This document shows, one piece after another, positions 9,061-17,266 of a stretch of DNA of 64,000 nt. Position 1 is the stretch's first letter. Every line of letters begins with the position of its first letter. The notes below the pieces were generated by a model, which worked only from the letters and a program-made list of their open reading frames with translations, was not told the DNA's origin and made no database searches. This stretch comes from Actinoplanes missouriensis 431 (GTDB lineage Bacteria > Actinomycetota > Actinomycetes > Mycobacteriales > Micromonosporaceae). The stretch covers positions 8,680,001 to 8,744,000 of the forward strand of contig NC_017093.1 of the NCBI RefSeq assembly GCF_000284295.1. Direction: 5' to 3'. The position numbers and the translations under genes are program-made.

Positions 9061-9666
9061 GTGTCCCCCCGCACACGTCGTCTGCTGCCGGCCACCGGCC
9101 TTCTGCTGCTGGCCGGCTGTGTCGCGCAACCTCAGGCGGCCCCCGCGTTGACCGGCGTCCCAGCGCCGCCGGCGAGCGTCCCGGCGGTGGCGCCGTCGCT
9201 GCCCGGGGTCACCTTCGTGCCGCTGACCCCCACGGCGACGACACCGGCGCCGGCGCCGACCTTCACGACCTATCCCACCGTGGTGCCCACCGTCGTGCCG
9301 ACGACGACCACGACGACCGCGACGGGGACGACGACCACGCCCACCACCTCGCCGACCCCGTCACCGACGCCGTCGCAGGCGAAGAAGTGCACCGGTGCGC
9401 CGACCGGCCGGCAGATCCTCACGCTGCTCAAGGACAACCCGGCCGTCCCGGACGCGGAGCTCGAAGTCGCCGGCGGCCCGTTCTGCGGCGGCGCCTGGTC
9501 CTACACCACGGTCCAGCTGAAAGGCGGCGGCGCGGAGGCGCTCTCCGTGGTGACCACCGGCAAGGGGACGACGCTGGCCCTGGTCACCGCGGGCACCGAT
9601 GTCTGCAATCCCCGGGTCAAAGCCGAGGCGCCCGTCGGGATCCGCGTTCTGGCCTGCGGATACTAG
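9061..9666 (+). CDS. Putative lipoprotein with Thr/Pro-rich linker
   Basis: Protein of 201 aa, start GTG. The N-terminus RTRRLLPATGLLLLAGC is a lipoprotein signal with lipobox LAGC (Cys20), so the mature protein should be diacylglyceryl-anchored outside the membrane. Residues about 25-105 are a low-complexity Pro/Thr/Val linker. The C-terminal domain (about 107-201) contains four Cys (KKCTG, PFCGG, DVCNP, LACGY), suggesting two disulfides. No known enzyme motif is visible. It ends 10 bp before pheA. The role is unknown. Confidence 0.75.
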   Translation: MSPRTRRLLPATGLLLLAGCVAQPQAAPALTGVPAPPASVPAVAPSLPGVTFVPLTPTATTPAPAPTFTTYPTVVPTVVPTTTTTTATGTTTTPTTSPTPSPTPSQAKKCTGAPTGRQILTLLKDNPAVPDAELEVAGGPFCGGAWSYTTVQLKGGGAEALSVVTTGKGTTLALVTAGTDVCNPRVKAEAPVGIRVLACGY

Positions 9667-9676
9667 ACTTTCGCAA

Positions 9677-10618
9677 ATGCCCGGTACGCCGCCAGCACGA
9701 TTCGCCTACCTCGGCCCGGAAGGCACCTTCACCGAGGCCGCCCTGCGCACCATCCCGGCCGCCGAGCACGGGGTCCGCACACCGGCCCGCAGCGTCCCTG
9801 AGGCCCTGGAGGCGGTCCGCTCCGGCGAGGCGGACGCCGCCCTGGTTCCCCTGGAGAACTCGGTGGGCGGCGCCATCCCGGTCACCCTGGACGAGCTGAT
9901 CACCGGCAGCCCGCTGATGATCACTCGCGAGGTGCTGCTGCCCGTCGAGTTCGTGCTGGCCGCCCGCGCCCTGACGCCGCTGGCCGAGCTGCGGACCATC
10001 GCGGCGCACCCGCAGGCGTCCGCGCAGTGCCGGCACTGGCTTCAGGCGAACGCTCCGGACGCGGTCGTCGTGGACGTGCTCTCCAACGCGACGGCGGCGC
10101 TCAGCGCGGCAGCCGGGGAGCACGACGCCGCGCTCTGCGCCCCCATCGGCGTACCCCGCAATGGTTTGACGGTGCTCGCCGAGAAGGTCGCCGACCGGGC
10201 CGACGCGGTGACCCGTTTCGCGCTGCTCACCCGCCCCGGCGCGCCGGCCGCACCGACCGGCGACGACGTGACCTCGCTGGCCGTCTCGATCCGGCACGAC
10301 CAGGTGGGCGCGCTGCTCGCGGTGCTCACCGAGCTCGCGGTCCGCGGCGTCAACCTGTCCCGCATCGAGTCCCGGCCGACCGGCGAGCAGCTCGGGACGT
10401 ATGTGTTCTTCCTGGACTGCACCGGGCACGTGGCCGAGCCCCGCCTCGGCGAGGCGCTGCGGGGCCTGCGGCGGATCTGCGCCGAGGTGCGGTTCCTGGG
10501 CAGCTATCCCAAGCACCGTCTGACGCCGGAGCCGCCTGTCGCGGCGCCGCCCGGTCTCTCCGACGCCGACTTCGCCGACTCGGCGGCCTGGCTGGAGAAG
10601 CTGCGCAACCCGGGCTGA
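9677..10618 (+). CDS. pheA: Prephenate dehydratase
   Basis: Monofunctional prephenate dehydratase, 313 aa, converting prephenate to phenylpyruvate in phenylalanine synthesis. The catalytic domain opens with FAYLGPEGTFTEAAL and contains PLENSVGGAIPVTLDEL; the Thr of the conserved TRF motif is in DAVTRFALL. The C-terminal ACT domain includes the family blocks GALLAVLTELAVRGVNLSRIESRPT and YVFFLDCTGH, the site for Phe feedback. The ATG at 9677 gives the normal family N-terminus; an upstream frame extension overlaps the lipoprotein gene and is rejected. It is convergent with the AIM24 gene, four bases apart. Confidence 0.96.
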   Translation: MPGTPPARFAYLGPEGTFTEAALRTIPAAEHGVRTPARSVPEALEAVRSGEADAALVPLENSVGGAIPVTLDELITGSPLMITREVLLPVEFVLAARALTPLAELRTIAAHPQASAQCRHWLQANAPDAVVVDVLSNATAALSAAAGEHDAALCAPIGVPRNGLTVLAEKVADRADAVTRFALLTRPGAPAAPTGDDVTSLAVSIRHDQVGALLAVLTELAVRGVNLSRIESRPTGEQLGTYVFFLDCTGHVAEPRLGEALRGLRRICAEVRFLGSYPKHRLTPEPPVAAPPGLSDADFADSAAWLEKLRNPG

Positions 10619-10622
10619 CGGC

Positions 10623-11363
10623 CTAGTCGTCGAAGAGCCCGTCCAGCAGCCCGCCCGACTTGGACGACGACGACCCGGAGGCGCCACCGGCCAGGCCACC
10701 CGGCGGTTCCTCGGACGGCTGCACGATCACGAAGCCGTGCCCGCTGAAGCTCATCGTGAAGCGCTCACCCGTGCTGCGGCCCAGCAGGTTGCCGAAGCTG
10801 AACTGCTCGGCCCGGTGGAAACCGGTCTGCAGGTTCGCCGACCAGGCGATCGCGGCCTGCGGGTCGACGTAGGTGGGCGCGTCGACGTTGAGCACCACCG
10901 GCGTGCCGTGCGTCGTCACCGCGATCCGGCCGGCGCCGGTGAAGACACAGTTGAAGAGGCCCGCGCTGGACATCATCCCGGCGCCGCTGACGACCTTGAT
11001 GTCGTAGCTGAGCGACGAGTCGAAGGCCAGCACGTTCGACCCGTTGATGGAGAGCGCGTCGCCCGGCTCAAGGTCGATCAGGTGGATGTCGGCGGCACGG
11101 TCGGCGAGGAAGACGTCGCCCTGTCCGCGCACCCGCATCAGGGGCACGCCCTCACCGGTCAGCTTCTGCTTGAGGAACTTGCCGATGCCGCCCGAGCCGA
11201 GAGCCTCGAACTGCACCTGTCCCTGGTACGCCACCATCGACCCGGTCCGCGCCAGGAAATCGCCGTTCAGCTCGGCCTTGAGCAGCTTGGAGTTCTGCAG
11301 CCGGAGGCCCGGCTGAGAGGATTCCTTCTCGAGATTCTCCGTGGAGAAAAGTTCGCTGCGCAT
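10623..11363 (-). CDS. AIM24 family protein
   Basis: AIM24/TIGR00266-type beta-rich protein, 246 aa. Visible blocks are MRSELFSTENLEKESSQPG, LKAELNGDFLARTGSMVAYQG and VFTGAGRIAVTTHGTP. A Gly/Ser-rich tail ends in an acidic LLDGLFDD. Yeast AIM24 affects mitochondrial inner-membrane architecture; the bacterial role is unknown. There is no signal peptide. The ATG at 11363 matches the family start better than the GTG 36 bp upstream. Downstream on the same strand order, the zincin and OsmC genes precede it, possibly in one transcript. Confidence 0.85.
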   Translation of the reverse strand: MRSELFSTENLEKESSQPGLRLQNSKLLKAELNGDFLARTGSMVAYQGQVQFEALGSGGIGKFLKQKLTGEGVPLMRVRGQGDVFLADRAADIHLIDLEPGDALSINGSNVLAFDSSLSYDIKVVSGAGMMSSAGLFNCVFTGAGRIAVTTHGTPVVLNVDAPTYVDPQAAIAWSANLQTGFHRAEQFSFGNLLGRSTGERFTMSFSGHGFVIVQPSEEPPGGLAGGASGSSSSKSGGLLDGLFDD

Positions 11364-11389
11364 GATCCCAGCGTAGGAAATCCCGGCAA

Positions 11390-11731
11390 CTACCCCCACC
11401 CGAGTTCGTGAAGGCGCTGGTCGTCGATCCCGAAGTGGTGGGCGATCTCGTGCACCACGGTGATCGCCACTTCCTCCACCACGTCCTCGTCGCTGTCACA
11501 GACCTGCAGTGTGGGGAGGCGGTAGATGGTGATCCGGTCGGGGAGCGTGCCGGCGTAGTCCCAGCCGCGGTCGGTGAGCGCGGTGCCCTCGTAGAGCCCG
11601 AGCAGGTCCTCACTGCCGTCCGGCGGCGCGTCCTCGACCAGGAAGACCACGTTGTTCATGAGGGACAGCAACTCGTTGGGGACCTCGTCGAGGGCGTCCC
11701 CGACGAGCTCTTCGAACCGTTCACGACTCAT
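11390..11731 (-). CDS. Metallopeptidase family protein (zincin-like)
   Basis: Small protein of 113 aa with the gluzincin-type motif VVHEIAHHFG (HExxH plus a following His) near the C-terminus. It belongs to the short bacterial zincin family (PF06262 type). The N-terminus MSRERFEELVGDALDEVPNEL and the middle ALTDRGWDYAGTLPDRITIY are typical. No secretion signal is seen, and neither substrate nor proteolytic activity is known for the family. The start is set at the Met that begins the family; 81 upstream bases in frame are ignored as non-coding. Confidence 0.85.
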   Translation of the reverse strand: MSRERFEELVGDALDEVPNELLSLMNNVVFLVEDAPPDGSEDLLGLYEGTALTDRGWDYAGTLPDRITIYRLPTLQVCDSDEDVVEEVAITVVHEIAHHFGIDDQRLHELGWG

Positions 11732-11818
11732 GTTCACCGGCACGGTGGCAATTGTGCCCGGAATTACGCATCGAGCGGGAAACCGGCACGGCACGAGGCC
11801 GCGCCGGTTCACACAACC

Positions 11819-12247
11819 TCAGGCGAGCTTCGCGACCAGGGTGATCGGCGCACCCGGGGAGAGCAGCCGCGAGATCGGGCAGTTCTCCTTGGCGCCCTCG
11901 GCGATTTTCTGGAACGTCGCCTCGTCGATGCCCGGGACGTCACCGACGGTCTCGAGCTCGATCCCGGTGACGCCGAAGCCGCCGTCGACCTTGTCCATGC
12001 GGACCTTGGCGACTGTCTCCACCGAGGTCGGGGTGAAACCCGCGTCGGCGAGGCCCTTCGAGAACGCCATCGAGAAACAGCCGGAGTGCGCGGCGGCGAT
12101 GAGCTCCTCGGGGTTGGTCCCCTCGCCCTCCTCGAAGCGCGACTTGAAGGAGTAGTTGCCTTGCAGGCCACCCTTACCGGTCTTGACAGTGCCGGAACCC
12201 TCGGTGAGGTTCCCTTCCCAGCGAGCCGAAGCAGTACGAATAGGCAT
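11819..12247 (-). CDS. OsmC family peroxiredoxin
   Basis: Ohr/OsmC-superfamily thiol peroxidase, 142 aa. It has the OsmC hallmarks: RTASARWEGNLTEGSGTV at the N-terminus, NPEELIAAAHSGCFSMAFS with the peroxidatic Cys, and AKENCPISRLL with the second Cys of the pair. It would reduce organic hydroperoxides in the cytoplasm. Length and the ATG at 12247 match the family. Divergent from the membrane-protein gene at 12306, with a 58-bp gap that would hold both promoters. Confidence 0.93.
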   Translation of the reverse strand: MPIRTASARWEGNLTEGSGTVKTGKGGLQGNYSFKSRFEEGEGTNPEELIAAAHSGCFSMAFSKGLADAGFTPTSVETVAKVRMDKVDGGFGVTGIELETVGDVPGIDEATFQKIAEGAKENCPISRLLSPGAPITLVAKLA

Positions 12248-12305
12248 GACCAGAACGCTAGCCCATTTGCCGGTCGCTGGTCCGCAGTCGACGCAAGGGG
12301 CCATT

Positions 12306-13004
12306 ATGGAGCGCATGTCCTCAGATTCCGAGTCCGTGATCGAATTCGGCGCGCCCGAGGCGGAGGACAGACCGCGCCGCTTCGCCTACCTGCAGGATCT
12401 CGGCTCGGACCGGCGGCTCCCGCAGCTGCTGGCCGGCCTCGGCGGTGTCGCGGCCTTCGCGTCGCTGATCTCCGAGTGGCAGGTCACAACCGTGGACACC
12501 GTCGCGCTCGCCGACGGGGAGCTGGCCGAGGCCGAGATGTTCCCGACCACCCTGATCGACCTCGGTGGCGTCGGCGCGGCGTACCTGGGCGGGCTCTTCC
12601 TGCTGGTGACCGCGGCGGTGCTGACGTTCTTCGGCCCGCCGGCCGGCCGGGGGTACGCACGGCTCGCCGGGCTCAGCCTGGGCGGTGTGCAGCTGGCCGT
12701 GCTGCTCGGCCTGGTGCAGATGCTCGGTGACCAGTCCCTGCTGGTCTCCCGGTTCCTGAGCGTGCAGCTGGGGGAGAACCCGCCGGAGGTGACCTACGGG
12801 CGAGGCCTCTGGTGCGCGCTGGCCGCGGTGACGGCGGTGGTCGCCGCTCTCTGGCTGTCCGGCCGTGACCCGGGCAGCCGCCCGGCGATCAGCCGGAAAC
12901 GGGAGATCGAGACCGTGCCGGACACGCCGCTGGAGCTCACCATCACGCCGGCCAGCCCGTTCGCCGTGTCCGGCGCCGACCGGGACCAGCCGCACGAGCG
13001 GTGA
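12306..13004 (+). CDS. Four-helix membrane protein, unknown function
   Basis: Protein of 232 aa. Residues 1-35 are acidic and cytoplasmic (SVIEFGAPEAEDRPRRFAYL). Four hydrophobic segments follow: LPQLLAGLGGVAAFASLIS, a long one around GGVGAAYLGGLFLLVTAAVL, GGVQLAVLLGLVQML and WCALAAVTAVVAALWLSG. A polar C-terminal tail ends the protein. No known domain is recognised. AAGGGG sits about 5 nt before the ATG at 12306; the ATG at 12315 is an alternative. It precedes serS by 63 bp on the same strand. Confidence 0.7.
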   Translation: MERMSSDSESVIEFGAPEAEDRPRRFAYLQDLGSDRRLPQLLAGLGGVAAFASLISEWQVTTVDTVALADGELAEAEMFPTTLIDLGGVGAAYLGGLFLLVTAAVLTFFGPPAGRGYARLAGLSLGGVQLAVLLGLVQMLGDQSLLVSRFLSVQLGENPPEVTYGRGLWCALAAVTAVVAALWLSGRDPGSRPAISRKREIETVPDTPLELTITPASPFAVSGADRDQPHER

Positions 13005-13067
13005 GAGCGGGACATCGGGGGATATCCGGGTGATGATCGGACCGGCGTCCCGGTAGGCTCGACAACC

Positions 13068-14330
13068 GTGATTGACCTGCGTCTGCTCCGGGAAGACCCC
13101 GAACTGATCCGCGCCAGCCAGCGACTGCGCGGCGAGTCCACCGACCTGGTGGACGCGCTGCTGAGCGCCGACGAGGAGCGCCGGGCCGCGACCCAGCGGT
13201 TCGAGTCCGTCCGGGCCGAGCAGAAGTCCATCGGCAAAGAGGTCGCCAAGGCGAGCGGCGACGAACGGGCGGCCCTGCTCGCCCGTACCAAGGACCTGGC
13301 TCTTGAAGTGAAAGCGGCGGAAGCCGCGGCAGGCGAGGCCGAGCAGGCACTGCGTCGCGCGCACCTGGCCGTGCCGAACGTGGTGGAGGACGGCGCGCCG
13401 GCCGGTGGCGAGGACGACTTCGTGGTGCTCCGCGAGGTCGGCGCGATCCCCGAGATCGCCAACCCGAAAGACCACCTGGAGATCGGTGAGGCGCTCCGCG
13501 CGATCGACACCGAGCGCGGCGCGAAGGTGTCCGGCTCGCGGTTCTACTTCCTGACCGGTGTCGGCGCGCTGCTGCAGCTCGGCATGCTGCAACTCGCCAT
13601 CCAGCAGGCGGTCGAGCACGGGTTCACCCCGTCGATCACGCCGACCCTGGTCCGTCCGGAGTCGATGGAGGGCACCGGGTTCCTGGGCTCGCACGCCAGT
13701 GAGATCTACCGGCTGGAAGCCGACGACCTCTACCTGGTCGGCACGTCGGAGGTGGCCCTCGCGGCCTACCACACGAACGAGATCATCGACCTCAGCAACG
13801 GTCCGGAGCGGTTCGCCGGCTGGTCGACGTGTTACCGGCGGGAGGCCGGCTCGCACGGCAAGGACGTGCGCGGCATCCTCCGGGTGCACCAGTTCGACAA
13901 GGTGGAGATGTTCTCGTTCTGCCGGCCGGAGGACGCCCTCGCTGAGCACCAGCGCCTGCTGGCGATGGAGGAGGAGATGCTCGCCAAGGTCGAGATCCCC
14001 TACCGGGTGATCGACGTGGCGGCCGGCGACCTGGGCACCAGCGCCTCCCGCAAGTACGACTGCGAGGCGTGGGTGCCGTCGCAGGGGCGGTACCGCGAAG
14101 TCACCTCGACGTCGAACTGCACCACGTTCCAGGCGCGCCGGCTCAACGTCCGGTACCGCGACGAGAACGGCAAGACGCAGATCGCGGCGACGCTGAACGG
14201 GACGCTCGCGACGACCCGGTGGCTGATTCCGATCCTGGAGAACCACCAGCAGCCGGACGGCTCGGTGCGGGTGCCGAAGGCGCTGCAGCCGTTCCTCGGC
14301 GGCCGTGAAGTGCTCGAGCCCGCTAAGTAA
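13068..14330 (+). CDS. serS: Seryl-tRNA synthetase
   Basis: Class II synthetase charging tRNA-Ser, 420 aa, the normal length. The N-terminal coiled-coil arm (residues about 28-100) starts after MIDLRLLREDPELIRASQ (GTG start). Class II motif 2 is seen as CYRREAGSHGKDVRGILRVHQFDKVEMF, with TSEVALAAYHTNEII before it. Motif 3 is NGTLATTRWLIPILENHQQPDGSVRVP. All key residues look intact. It is followed by a stem-loop and then by two HAD phosphatase genes. Confidence 0.98.
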   Translation: MIDLRLLREDPELIRASQRLRGESTDLVDALLSADEERRAATQRFESVRAEQKSIGKEVAKASGDERAALLARTKDLALEVKAAEAAAGEAEQALRRAHLAVPNVVEDGAPAGGEDDFVVLREVGAIPEIANPKDHLEIGEALRAIDTERGAKVSGSRFYFLTGVGALLQLGMLQLAIQQAVEHGFTPSITPTLVRPESMEGTGFLGSHASEIYRLEADDLYLVGTSEVALAAYHTNEIIDLSNGPERFAGWSTCYRREAGSHGKDVRGILRVHQFDKVEMFSFCRPEDALAEHQRLLAMEEEMLAKVEIPYRVIDVAAGDLGTSASRKYDCEAWVPSQGRYREVTSTSNCTTFQARRLNVRYRDENGKTQIAATLNGTLATTRWLIPILENHQQPDGSVRVPKALQPFLGGREVLEPAK

Positions 14331-14347
14331 GGATCTCGCAACCGTCT

Positions 14348-14377
14348 GGCTACCAGTTGTCATGGCAGCTGGTAGCC
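14348..14377 (+). terminator. Stem-loop after serS, possible terminator
   Basis: A 12-bp stem (GGCTACCAGTTG / CAGCTGGTAGCC, one G-T pair) with a 6-nt loop starts 18 bp after the serS stop. There is no T-tract, so it may be an L-shaped or weak actinobacterial terminator. Confidence 0.5.
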
Positions 14378-14438
14378 GGACCGGTGTAGCGTTCTCCTTC
14401 CGCCCTCCGCGGGGGTTCACCAACCCTCGGAGGCTTCG

Positions 14439-15254
14439 ATGCTCAAGCCCGGGCTCCCCAAACTCATCGCCACGGACCTCGACGGCACCCTCGTCCGCAG
14501 CGACGACACGGTCTCCGCGTTCACCCACGATGTTCTCGATCGGGTCCGCGCCGCCGGCATCCGGATCGTCGCGGCGACCGGCCGGGGCCCCCGGCTCACC
14601 TCCCTCGTCCGCAACGACATCCGGGTCGCCGACTACCTGGTGCTGGCGCAGGGCGGCTGGGTGCTCGACCAGGCCGAGTCCCGTTACCTGCGTCAGGCGC
14701 GACTGCCCGGCGAGGCGCTCGGGCGGGCGCTCGCCGCGCTGGAGTCGGCGATCGGCAGCCCGCTCTCGGTGATGTTCGAGGCGCTGGAGCACGACGAGTC
14801 GCCGCTCTGGGGTGACTACGACCCGACCTGGCGTTATCCGGTGACGGTCGAGACGCGTACCCGGGCGGAATGTCTCACCGGCGACGTGATCAAAGCGTTC
14901 GCCCGGTCCTTCCGGCACGACGTCGACGAGCTGCTCGCGGTCGCCCGCCGGGTGGTGCCGGCCGACCTCGCGACCGTGACCCAGGCCGGTCTCGACTACG
15001 TGGAGATCTGCCCGTCCGGCGTCGACAAGGGCACCGGTCTCGCGGTCGTCGCCGAGTCGGTCGGCGTGGACCCGGCGGACGTGCTCGTCTTCGGTGACAT
15101 GCCCAACGACCTGCCGATGTTCGCCTGGGCCGGCTGGGGCCGGGTCGCCGTCGCGAACGCCCACCCGGAGCTGCTCGCCCAGGCCGACGCGGTGACGCTC
15201 ACCAATGATCAGGACGGCGTGGCGGTCTTTCTCAACGAGCTATTGTCGAGGTGA
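14439..15254 (+). CDS. HAD-superfamily (Cof-like) hydrolase
   Basis: Cytoplasmic HAD phosphatase, 271 aa, type IIB (Cof/YbiV-like) by its cap position. Motif I is LIATDLDGTLVRSDD with the nucleophile and acid/base Asp. Motif II Thr is in IRIVAATGRG. Motif III/IV is KGTGLAVVAESVGV followed by FGDMPNDLPMF. The substrate is unknown; relatives act on sugar phosphates or flavin/cofactor phosphates. It overlaps the next, paralogous gene at its stop, so the two are translationally coupled. Confidence 0.92.
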   Translation: MLKPGLPKLIATDLDGTLVRSDDTVSAFTHDVLDRVRAAGIRIVAATGRGPRLTSLVRNDIRVADYLVLAQGGWVLDQAESRYLRQARLPGEALGRALAALESAIGSPLSVMFEALEHDESPLWGDYDPTWRYPVTVETRTRAECLTGDVIKAFARSFRHDVDELLAVARRVVPADLATVTQAGLDYVEICPSGVDKGTGLAVVAESVGVDPADVLVFGDMPNDLPMFAWAGWGRVAVANAHPELLAQADAVTLTNDQDGVAVFLNELLSR

Positions 15255-16048
15255 TGTCACGTTTCCGGCTCGTCGCGACCGATATCGACGGCACTCTGAT
15301 CAACAGCGAGCGCAGGCTCTCCCCCCGCACTCTGGACGTCCTGGCCCGGGTCCCGGTCCCCGTGGTCCTGGTGACCGGGCGTCCGCTGCGGTGGCTCGAC
15401 CAGCTCTACGACCAGTTGCCCCACCCGCTGCCCGCGGTCTGCGCGAACGGCGCGGTCATCTACGACCCCGACAACGACGAGGTCCTGCGCGCCGACTCGA
15501 TGCCCGTCGAGGTCCTGCTGGACGTGACGAAACGCCTGCGTGACGCCGTGCCGGACGTCTCCCTCGCGGTCGAGGTGGAGGACGGGCGCGGGTTCCTCCA
15601 CGAGGAGAGCTGGACGCTCCGCTGGGAGACCGACCACCGCGTCCGGGTGATCAGCTCCCCCGAGGAGCTGACCTCCCTGCCCGCGGTCAAACTGCTGGCC
15701 CGCTCCGCGACCGCCGACCCGGACGACTTCCTCGAGCTGGTCAGCCGCACCCTGGGCGGCGTCGCCGAGGCCACCCGCTCCTCCTCGTCGGCCCTGGTCG
15801 AGATCTCCGCGGCAGGCGTCACGAAAGCGGCGGGCCTGGCCTGGCTCTGCGACCGCGACGGCATCACCGCCGACCAGGTCCTGGCCTTCGGCGACATGCC
15901 CAACGACATCCCGATGCTGACCTGGGCCGGCCACGCGGTCGCCATGGGCAACGCTCACCCGGCCCTCCAGGCGACAGCGGACGCGATCTGCGCGTCGAAC
16001 GACGAGGACGGCGTCGCGGCCTACCTGCAGGCAGCCTTCAACCTCTGA
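15254..16048 (+). CDS. HAD-superfamily (Cof-like) hydrolase, paralogue of the preceding gene
   Basis: Cof-type HAD phosphatase, 264 aa. Motif I is LVATDIDGTLINSERRLS, motif II VVLVTGRP, then KAAGLAWLCDRDGI and FGDMPNDIPMLTWAGHAVAMGNAHP. The latter block closely matches the upstream paralogue, indicating a tandem duplication. The ATG overlaps the TGA of the upstream gene (TGATG); a GTG three bases earlier is an alternative start. The substrate is not evident. A gene-poor stretch follows. Confidence 0.92.
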   Translation: MSRFRLVATDIDGTLINSERRLSPRTLDVLARVPVPVVLVTGRPLRWLDQLYDQLPHPLPAVCANGAVIYDPDNDEVLRADSMPVEVLLDVTKRLRDAVPDVSLAVEVEDGRGFLHEESWTLRWETDHRVRVISSPEELTSLPAVKLLARSATADPDDFLELVSRTLGGVAEATRSSSSALVEISAAGVTKAAGLAWLCDRDGITADQVLAFGDMPNDIPMLTWAGHAVAMGNAHPALQATADAICASNDEDGVAAYLQAAFNL

Positions 16049-16150
16049 TCGGGTACGCGTCGGACACCCCCCAACCGCACCCGCCCAGTCCCACCCCAGC
16101 CTGCGCCTCACGCCCCTCCCGCCGGCGCTTCCCGCCGCCGGCCCCGGCGC

Positions 16151-16190
16151 CCCGTCACCGTCCCCGGCGCCCCGTCACCGTCCCCGGCGC
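16151..16190. repeat. 20-bp tandem repeat, two full copies
   Basis: The unit CCCGTCACCGTCCCCGGCGC occurs twice head to tail, with partial copies on both sides (GCCCCGGCGC before, CCCCGTCACC after). Confidence 0.85.
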
Positions 16191-16386
16191 CGCCCCGTCA
16201 CCGAAGAAGCCGCCCCAGCCGCCACGCCAGCGCCCGCCCGGCCGCCGCCAGGCCACCGCCACGCCCCCGCCCGGCCGCGCCGCTCGGCACCCCCGTTACC
16301 CGCCGCCGCTCGGCAACCGCCCTGCAGCAGCTCGGCACTCGCCCCGGCGCCCCACTACTGGGCTCGCTCATCCAGCGTCCGCCCGC

Positions 16387-16451
16387 GCACGAACGCGACG
16401 CACGAACGCGACGCACGAACGCGACGCACGAACGCGACGCACGAACGCGAC
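16387..16451. repeat. 13-bp tandem repeat, five perfect copies
   Basis: The unit GCACGAACGCGAC is repeated five times without mismatch over 65 bp. The period of 13 is not a multiple of three, so it does not look like a coding repeat. Confidence 0.95.
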
Positions 16452-16656
16452 GGGGCGCTGCGACGGGACGCCGCGGCGGCGCGGGCGGCGGCCCCCACGT
16501 GTTCGGCTCTGTTGCGGGATGGGTTGCGGGAGCGCTATCCCGGGTTCGGCGTGCGGGGGCGCCGGGGCCGGCGCTGGGAAGCGCCGGCGGAAGGGGCGTC
16601 AGGGAGCTGCCGGCCGGGACGGTTCACGTTGGGTGGGGAGGTGCCGGCGCGTACCC

Positions 16657-17232
16657 CTAAAGGTATTGCCCGGTCCGGCCCTGGACGTCGCCGGAGCCGG
16701 CGCCGGGAGTCGGACGGCCGGGGATCATGGCGCCGGCCGGGAGGGCCGGGCGGCCGGGGGTGCCACCGCGCATCTGTTCGAGCTGGAGGCGGGCGGCCAT
16801 CTGCTGGGCGACCAGGGCGGCCTGGATGCCGTGGAAGAGACCCTCGAGCCAGCCGACCAGCTGGGCCTGCGCGATGCGGAGCTCGGCCTCGCTCGGCGGG
16901 GTGTCGCCCTCGAACGGGAGGGAGAGGCGCTCCAGTTCCTCGCGCAGTTCGGGGGCGAGGCCGTCCTCCAGCTCCTTGATCGACCGCTGGTGGATCTCCC
17001 GCAGGCGGCCGCGGCTGGCCTCGTCGATCGGAGCCGCGCGGACCTCTTCGAGCAGCTGCTTGATCATGCTGCCGATGCGCATGACCTTCGCGGGCTGCTC
17101 GATCAGGTTGCCCGGCTCCTCCGGGGTGAGCGAGCCGTCCTCGGCGAACGTGCCGATCGGGCGGCCGTCCGGGCCCACGACGATGACGGAGCCGTCTTCA
17201 GAGTGCTCAGTGGTGCGGGTGTCGTCGGTCAT
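16657..17232 (-). CDS. bpa: Bacterial proteasome activator Bpa (PafE)
   Basis: Ring-forming, ATP-independent activator of the actinobacterial 20S proteasome, 191 aa. The middle (residues about 45-160) is the helical domain with PAKVMRIGSMIKQLLEEVRAAP, LREIHQRSIKELEDGL and QLVGWLEGLFHGIQAALVAQQM. The protein ends exactly in GQYL, the C-terminal motif that in M. tuberculosis Bpa/PafE docks into the proteasome alpha-ring and opens the gate. The N-terminus is an acidic disordered stretch and the segment before GQYL is Gly/Pro-rich. No proteasome or Pup genes are in the window. Confidence 0.95.
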   Translation of the reverse strand: MTDDTRTTEHSEDGSVIVVGPDGRPIGTFAEDGSLTPEEPGNLIEQPAKVMRIGSMIKQLLEEVRAAPIDEASRGRLREIHQRSIKELEDGLAPELREELERLSLPFEGDTPPSEAELRIAQAQLVGWLEGLFHGIQAALVAQQMAARLQLEQMRGGTPGRPALPAGAMIPGRPTPGAGSGDVQGRTGQYL

Positions 17233-17266
17233 GGGTCCTATCTTTGCTCACCGAATCTCGTGCTGC

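Larger units (their letters stand above)
16049..16656. other. Gene-poor, repeat-bearing intergenic region
   Basis: About 600 bp between a plus-strand HAD gene and the minus-strand proteasome activator gene. I see no supported gene. It is very GC-rich and contains a 20-bp tandem repeat (16151-16190) and a five-copy 13-bp tandem repeat (16387-16451). Short open frames here have Arg/Ala/Gly-only translations and no ribosome-binding sites. Confidence 0.6.

Noticed and set aside
12321..15164. A 947-codon open frame on the minus strand across serS and the HAD gene
   Set aside because: It is antisense to clear genes (serS and others) and is a by-product of high-GC codon use; its translation is Arg/Gly/Ala/Asp-rich without any domain.
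16387..16451. Short direct repeats as a CRISPR array
   Set aside because: Head-to-tail 13-bp units with no spacers and no cas genes nearby.
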